A stretch of DNA of 9,348 nt from Hermodarchaeum sp048885185 (GTDB lineage: Archaea > Asgardarchaeota > Hermodarchaeia > Hermodarchaeales > Hermodarchaeaceae): the NCBI GenBank assembly GCA_048885185.1, contig JBHLQC010000051.1:1-9348 (forward strand), read 5' to 3'. Below, piece after piece: positions 6,313 through 9,348 of this stretch. The notes beneath the pieces were generated by a model. The model was not told the origin of the DNA, did no database searches, and saw only the letters and a list, made by a program, of their open reading frames with translations. Both the position numbers and the translations under genes were made by a program. Each line of letters starts with the position of its first letter. Position 1 is the first letter of the stretch.

Positions 6313-6825
6313 TCAGTCCTCCAGTGGTTCCCAGAAGAGAATATCCGTCACAGAACCCTCCCGTTCTTCCGGAGGCTTCCAAACGGCTTTCACCTTCATA
6401 CCAACATCAATTTTGTCTGGATCGACATTCCCCAGTAGATGAAGAATGCCTACTCCTGGGCTTGCTCCATCTATGTCAATTACTGCGACCAGAATTGGAT
6501 CTTTGATACGATTCGCGTCAGCATCGAGGTAAGAAAGCGAGAATGTGTTGATAGTTCCTGTATCTTTGACGTAAACCCATTCATCTGTCGCGACAAAGCA
6601 TTGTTCACAGAACATCCGTGGAGGGACAATGATGCGTTCACACCGACTACACTTGCGCCCAATAATTCGACCCGCTTTCAGCTCATCGAGGAAACGCCCA
6701 TAAGCAATTCCAGCACTCCATGCGTATTTTGCGTTCGGGCGCCATTTGAAGGTGATGACTTTATCTGATTTAAGCTCCTTTCCTGAAAGAGGTGTTCCAG
6801 GCAGTTCTTTCATATTTTTACTCAT
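6313..6825 (-). CDS. DUF35 zinc-ribbon/OB-fold protein (first copy of the operon)
   Basis: DUF35 protein of 170 residues, third gene of the operon. About 30 extra N-terminal residues precede the partner-contact helix (KYAWSAGIAYGRFLDEL, 33-49). The zinc ribbon has C59-x2-C62 and C73-x2-C76 with PPR at 68-70, giving the same C-x2-C-x10-C-x2-C spacing as its neighbour. The OB-fold follows (about 88-165). Clear matches to the downstream copy include the helix pattern, RKC/TRC, VPPRMFC/MPPRMYC and GMKVKA/GTKVKA, so the two are paralogues that have diverged. Gene order (two thiolase-fold genes, then two DUF35 genes) suggests stoichiometric subunits of one complex. It starts 13 bases after the preceding stop, with an AAGGAGGG ribosome site overlapping that stop codon. 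Confidence 0.94.
   Translation of the reverse strand: MSKNMKELPGTPLSGKELKSDKVITFKWRPNAKYAWSAGIAYGRFLDELKAGRIIGRKCSRCERIIVPPRMFCEQCFVATDEWVYVKDTGTINTFSLSYLDADANRIKDPILVAVIDIDGASPGVGILHLLGNVDPDKIDVGMKVKAVWKPPEEREGSVTDILFWEPLED
6318..6322 (-). promoter_or_regulatory. GGAGG ribosome site inside the upstream DUF35 gene
   Basis: The minus-strand GGAGG spans the last sense codons (CTG-GAG-GAC) of the 170-residue DUF35 gene. It is 9 bases before the ATG of the second DUF35 gene. The arrangement implies translational coupling of the two subunits. Confidence 0.6.
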
Positions 6826-6831
6826 CTTTTT

Positions 6832-6840
6832 CCCTCCTTT
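6832..6840 (-). promoter_or_regulatory. AAAGGAGGG ribosome site overlapping the thiolase-like stop codon
   Basis: The strong Shine-Dalgarno sequence shares its first A bases with the TAA stop (6841-6839) of the upstream gene. It is 6 bases before ATG 6825. This suggests coupled expression of enzyme and DUF35 partner. Confidence 0.6.
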
Positions 6841-8008
6841 AGCTATCCCTCTTAAAGACGCAGACCGTGCCGACCTGCATTAAATCACCCCAGGCCTGGC
6901 AGACACCTGTCTCTGCTTTGGGGACTTGTCGTTTTCCAGCTTCGTTACGAAGCTGCCAGAAGGCTTCACAGCATTTCATCATGCCTGCTGCAGCAATCGG
7001 ATTCCCAACGCCAAGTAATCCACCGGACGGACAGACAGGTAGATCTCCATCCCGTGCAGTGACACCCTCAACGGTTAACTTGGGAGCCTCACCTTTCTTG
7101 GCAAGTTGAAGCCCCTCTAAGTGATGCAATTCTTTGTAGGTGAAAGGATCATAGGGCTCTGCAAAGCTGACTTCTTTTGGTGGGTCGTTGATTTTTGCCA
7201 TTTTATATGCCATTTTTGCTGCTTCTTCGACATATTGTGGATAGTAAAGATCGCGATTAGTCCAGTAGGCACTGTCGAGTGACCAGCCAACGCCGTCTAG
7301 CCACACTGGTGCATCAGTGTATTTACGTGCGACATCTTCGGATGCAAGAATAAGGGCAGCAGCACCGTCACTGGGTGGACTGATATCAAGGCGATTAACA
7401 GGGTAAACCATGATTTCAGAATTGAGGACATCATCGACAGTGATTTTGGCACCTAGTTGGGCGCTGGGGTGGTCGAGGGCATTGCCTTTGTTTTTGACAG
7501 CAACTTGGGCGATGTGTTCCTTGGGAATATTATGTACTTTCATATAGCGGTGCATTTCGAGGGCAAAGATCCAGACAAGGTTGGGGTTGAGTGGACGACT
7601 AGTGATTGGGTCCCAGATGGTGCGGAAAGCAGTTTGTGGGTGGGGAAAGCAGGGGCTCATTTTTTCTTCGCAGACAACAAGACAGATGTCGTGCATACCT
7701 GAAGCAACATGCCACCATCCGCCGATGGGTGAGAAAACGCCCGTACCACCACCCACGTAGACATGGGTGTAGGGTTTCTGGGTGGCTCCTGCACCGTCCA
7801 GGAGGTTTTCAGATTTCAGGTGAATGCCATCAAATGCATCGGGGGCGGTGCCCATGACAACACTGTCGATGTCATCACGTGTCATTTCAGCTGATTCGAG
7901 GGCCATGTTGACTGCATGGAAGGAAAGTTCTTTTCCCGATTCTTTGAGTCGTCGGCGGAATAGGGTGATTCCTGCACCAACAACAGCTACACGTTTCTTG
8001 ATATTCAT
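6839..8008 (-). CDS. SCP2-type thiolase-fold protein lacking thiolase catalytic residues, with active-site Tyr
   Basis: Protein of 389 residues with the full thiolase/SCP2 layout: start VAVVGAGITLF (7-17), a core ending in SGMHDICLVVCEEKM (103-117), and a C-terminal half with SGGLLGVGNPIAAAG (328-342) and NEAGKRQV (355-362). At the usual nucleophile position (C-A-S-G, 17 residues before the SG turn) it has G-G-T-G, so Cys is replaced by Gly near 87. The SCP2-thiolase HDxF motif is Y286-D-P-F, and GHP is G335-N-P. It therefore cannot run normal thiolase chemistry. Ltp2, a steroid side-chain retro-aldolase of this superfamily that needs a DUF35 partner, has also lost the thiolase residues and, as I recall, uses tyrosines. 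The Tyr here fits that class. Function as an aldolase/lyase is inference. It lies 16 bases after its paralogue and 13 before a DUF35 gene. Confidence 0.92.
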   Translation of the reverse strand: MNIKKRVAVVGAGITLFRRRLKESGKELSFHAVNMALESAEMTRDDIDSVVMGTAPDAFDGIHLKSENLLDGAGATQKPYTHVYVGGGTGVFSPIGGWWHVASGMHDICLVVCEEKMSPCFPHPQTAFRTIWDPITSRPLNPNLVWIFALEMHRYMKVHNIPKEHIAQVAVKNKGNALDHPSAQLGAKITVDDVLNSEIMVYPVNRLDISPPSDGAAALILASEDVARKYTDAPVWLDGVGWSLDSAYWTNRDLYYPQYVEEAAKMAYKMAKINDPPKEVSFAEPYDPFTYKELHHLEGLQLAKKGEAPKLTVEGVTARDGDLPVCPSGGLLGVGNPIAAAGMMKCCEAFWQLRNEAGKRQVPKAETGVCQAWGDLMQVGTVCVFKRDS

Positions 8009-8016
8009 TTTTTCTT

Positions 8017-8021
8017 CCTCC
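8017..8021 (-). promoter_or_regulatory. GGAGG ribosome site of the second thiolase-fold gene
   Basis: The minus-strand GGAGG lies 8 bases before ATG 8008, in the 16-base gap between the two thiolase-fold genes. It is a consensus-strength site, in contrast to the weak signal before the first gene of the operon. Confidence 0.6.
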
Positions 8022-8024
8022 TGA

Positions 8025-9191
8025 TTACAGTTCGTTGCTCAATACGGCAACGCAACCAGATGCCGTTGGGACGCTTCGCCAGCTTTGGGCGAGGGCGGTT
8101 TTTGCATTCTTGATTTGTCGTTTTCCAGCGTGACCACGAAGTTGTTGAACGCATTCTAACAAGGATTGAAGTGCAGAGGCTTCTAGTAGATTGCCTGCAC
8201 CGAGACGCCCTCCCGAGGCATTGACAGGGAATGAACCATCACGGCTGAATTCGCCATCTTCTGCTAATTTTCCTGCTTTGCCGGATTCGCAGATTTGGAG
8301 GGCTTCAAGGTGTTGTAGTTCTTTGTAGCTGAAGCAATCGTCAACTTCAGCGAAATCAATTTCCTTTCGTGGATTTTTGATTCCTGCTCGCTTGTATGCA
8401 CGATCGCGTGCGAGGTTTGTGTAACCTGCAGCACTCCAGTCACGGGCTTCGAGCCAAGGTGTATCAGAACACCAGCCCAAGCCTTTCAGCCAGATTGGAT
8501 GATCTGCTAGTTCTTTTGCTTTTTTTTCCGAAGCTAGAACCATAACGATGCACCCATCAGCAAGTGGGCTGATGTCGCGCTGGGTGAGTGGATGAGAGAC
8601 CATCGTTGAGTTGATGACCTCGTCAATTGTTATATCTGCAGGAAATGCAGCGAGAGGGTTATCCATAGCGTTGTGTTTATTTTTCACAACAACACTCGCG
8701 CATTGTTCCCGCGTTGTTTTGGTCGCATGCAGGTATCGTTGCATTTCTAATCCCGCGATGAAGTACGGATGGGCGTTGAATGCACGATTATAGACAGGGT
8801 CTAATGCATGGGACAAAATACCATCAAAGGTGAGCATATCCGAGGCTTTACAGTGAGCCTCAACTGCCACCACATCAAATAATCCGGTTTCAATCTGCAT
8901 CGCACCATTACTTATGGCAAGCAGACCGTCACCTCCAATCGTACACACTGAACGGAGTACAGCACCGAGTTGATCGGGAACGAACTCATCGAAGATAGAG
9001 TATCCTTCCCAGTAGTCTTCTGCTGCTGTGAGAAAGCTGCCGATGTCTTTACGGGCGTTGACGCCTGCATCGGCATAGGCTTTGACGGCGGCTTCAAACA
9101 TCTGTTCTTTGAAGGAAAGGTCCGGTGAGGTACTGCGAAAATCTGTGTGTCCGACACCGACTATGGCCACTGTCAAGTGGAGTCCCTTCAT
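8025..9191 (-). CDS. SCP2-type thiolase-fold protein lacking Cys and both His residues
   Basis: First gene of the four-gene operon, 388 residues, paralogous to the next one. It shows VAIVGVGHTDF (8-18), a core ending TGLFDVVAVEA (102-112), the shared segments VVKNKHNAMDNP (168-179) and QRDISP (204-209), and the C-terminal NASGGRLGAGN (324-334) with LRGHAGKRQI (351-360). At the nucleophile position it has G86-G-D-G instead of C-A-S-G. The HDxF motif is D284-D-C-F and GHP is G333-N-L. C83 lies three residues before the expected site and could only serve if the loop were shifted. With Asp where its partner has Tyr, it may be a structural or substrate-shaping subunit of a heteromer, or use different chemistry. 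An in-frame TAG directly precedes ATG 9191; TTG 9176 and GTG 9170 are alternative starts. No clear ribosome site is present. Confidence 0.92.
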   Translation of the reverse strand: MKGLHLTVAIVGVGHTDFRSTSPDLSFKEQMFEAAVKAYADAGVNARKDIGSFLTAAEDYWEGYSIFDEFVPDQLGAVLRSVCTIGGDGLLAISNGAMQIETGLFDVVAVEAHCKASDMLTFDGILSHALDPVYNRAFNAHPYFIAGLEMQRYLHATKTTREQCASVVVKNKHNAMDNPLAAFPADITIDEVINSTMVSHPLTQRDISPLADGCIVMVLASEKKAKELADHPIWLKGLGWCSDTPWLEARDWSAAGYTNLARDRAYKRAGIKNPRKEIDFAEVDDCFSYKELQHLEALQICESGKAGKLAEDGEFSRDGSFPVNASGGRLGAGNLLEASALQSLLECVQQLRGHAGKRQIKNAKTALAQSWRSVPTASGCVAVLSNEL

Positions 9192-9273
9192 CTAATTCTT
9201 TTATTACGGGCAATAATTGGATTGAATTCCATATTGTTACCCTGAAGTGACTTGAATTGAAAAGTTGTTATTC

Positions 9274-9285
9274 AAAAGCCTTCCG
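9274..9285 (-). promoter_or_regulatory. Candidate shared upstream element, copy 2 (CGGAAGGCTTTT)
   Basis: The minus strand reads CGGAAGGCTTTT, then GAATAACAA. The hydratase-operon element at 1603-1614 reads CGGAAGCCTTTT, then TGTTACAA. Eleven of twelve bases match and the flank partly agrees. It lies about 83-94 bases before ATG 9191 and has the same orientation as the gene. Confidence 0.3.
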
Positions 9286-9299
9286 GACCGCAAAGATAT

Positions 9300-9315
9300 G
9301 GAATTTATAACTTCC
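9300..9315. promoter_or_regulatory. 16-bp near-palindrome with TATA core, possibly bidirectional
   Basis: GGAATTTATAACTTCC pairs at seven of eight positions, with TTATAA in the middle. As a TATA box it can be read in both directions. Leftward it leaves a leader of about 90 bases for ATG 9191. Rightward it predicts a start near 9334, just before the ATG at 9345. It could equally be a regulator site. Confidence 0.3.
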
Positions 9316-9348
9316 GCACAAATAGTGGAGCTTATTACACTTCAATGC

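Larger units (their letters stand above)
9192..9348. promoter_or_regulatory. Upstream region of the thiolase-like/DUF35 operon
   Basis: This non-coding 157-base stretch holds several signals read by eye. These are a near-palindrome with a TATA core at 9300-9315, the CGGAAGGCTTTT element on the minus strand at 9274-9285, and a perfect 10-base inverted repeat AATTCCATAT/ATATGGAATT at 9225-9234 and 9296-9305. A nearer TATA-like CAATATGG (minus strand, about 9229-9236) would start transcription near 9207, giving a leader of about 16 bases for ATG 9191. The last bases contain an ATG at 9345-9347 on the plus strand, so a divergent gene may begin there, but only one codon is visible. Confidence 0.4.

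Noticed and set aside
8025..9191. Ordinary acetyl-CoA acetyltransferase, or sterol carrier/lipid-transfer protein
   Set aside because: The nucleophilic Cys and both catalytic His are absent, so acetyltransferase is unsafe. There is no SCP2 lipid-binding domain, only the thiolase-type part, so lipid transfer is unsupported.
9345..9347. Start codon of a divergent gene at the right edge
   Set aside because: Only one codon is visible and the ribosome-site-like GTGGAG is about 14 bases away; mentioned with the upstream region but not annotated as a gene.
1..9348. CRISPR arrays, tRNA or rRNA genes, insertion sequences, prophage or toxin-antitoxin genes
   Set aside because: No spaced repeats, cloverleaf-like sequence, transposase motifs or terminal inverted repeats were seen; almost all sequence is accounted for by metabolic genes.

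Overview
The window is a gene-dense stretch (about 96% coding) devoted to acyl-CoA chemistry, most likely from an uncultivated archaeon. The archaeal reading rests on three things: stand-alone DUF35 zinc-ribbon/OB-fold proteins paired with SCP2-type thiolase homologues, TATA-like boxes at archaeal spacing (one fits a leaderless acyl-CoA ligase mRNA), and GGTGA/GGAGG ribosome sites. I cannot assign a phylum. An Asgard-like or other lineage with beta-oxidation genes would fit, and a bacterium is not strictly excluded. No rRNA, tRNA, CRISPR array, transposon or long repeat was seen.

Layout. (1) Positions 1-1505, minus: a fatty acyl-CoA ligase whose C-terminus runs off the left edge. (2) Divergent from it, 1675-3658, plus: a two-gene operon of enoyl-CoA hydratase and 3-ketoacyl-CoA thiolase, both with intact catalytic residues. 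(3) 3698-5424: two divergent metallo-beta-lactamase-fold hydrolases, both with complete metal-ligand sets. (4) 5485-5784, plus: a 99-residue protein with a CxxC motif, possibly NifU/Nfu-like. (5) 9191 down to 5838, minus: a tight four-gene operon of two thiolase-fold proteins followed by two DUF35 proteins, with gaps of 16, 13 and 4 bases.

How they may work together. The ligase would activate a carboxylic acid. The hydratase and the canonical thiolase supply two beta-oxidation steps; acyl-CoA dehydrogenase and 3-hydroxyacyl-CoA dehydrogenase are not in the window. The four-gene operon is the unusual part. Both of its thiolase-fold proteins lack the nucleophilic Cys and both catalytic His residues of thiolases, and they differ from each other at one of these sites (Tyr against Asp). 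Loss of thiolase residues together with a DUF35 partner recalls the steroid side-chain aldolase Ltp2-ChsH2(DUF35). The presence of two different thiolase-fold subunits recalls heteromeric complexes such as PhlA/PhlC/PhlB. I infer a heteromeric acyl-CoA C-C lyase/aldolase or related complex of unknown substrate.

Every intergenic gap is under 160 bases. Several carry TATA-like elements and small dyads, and three carry a similar CGGAA...CTTTT word that may be a shared operator.
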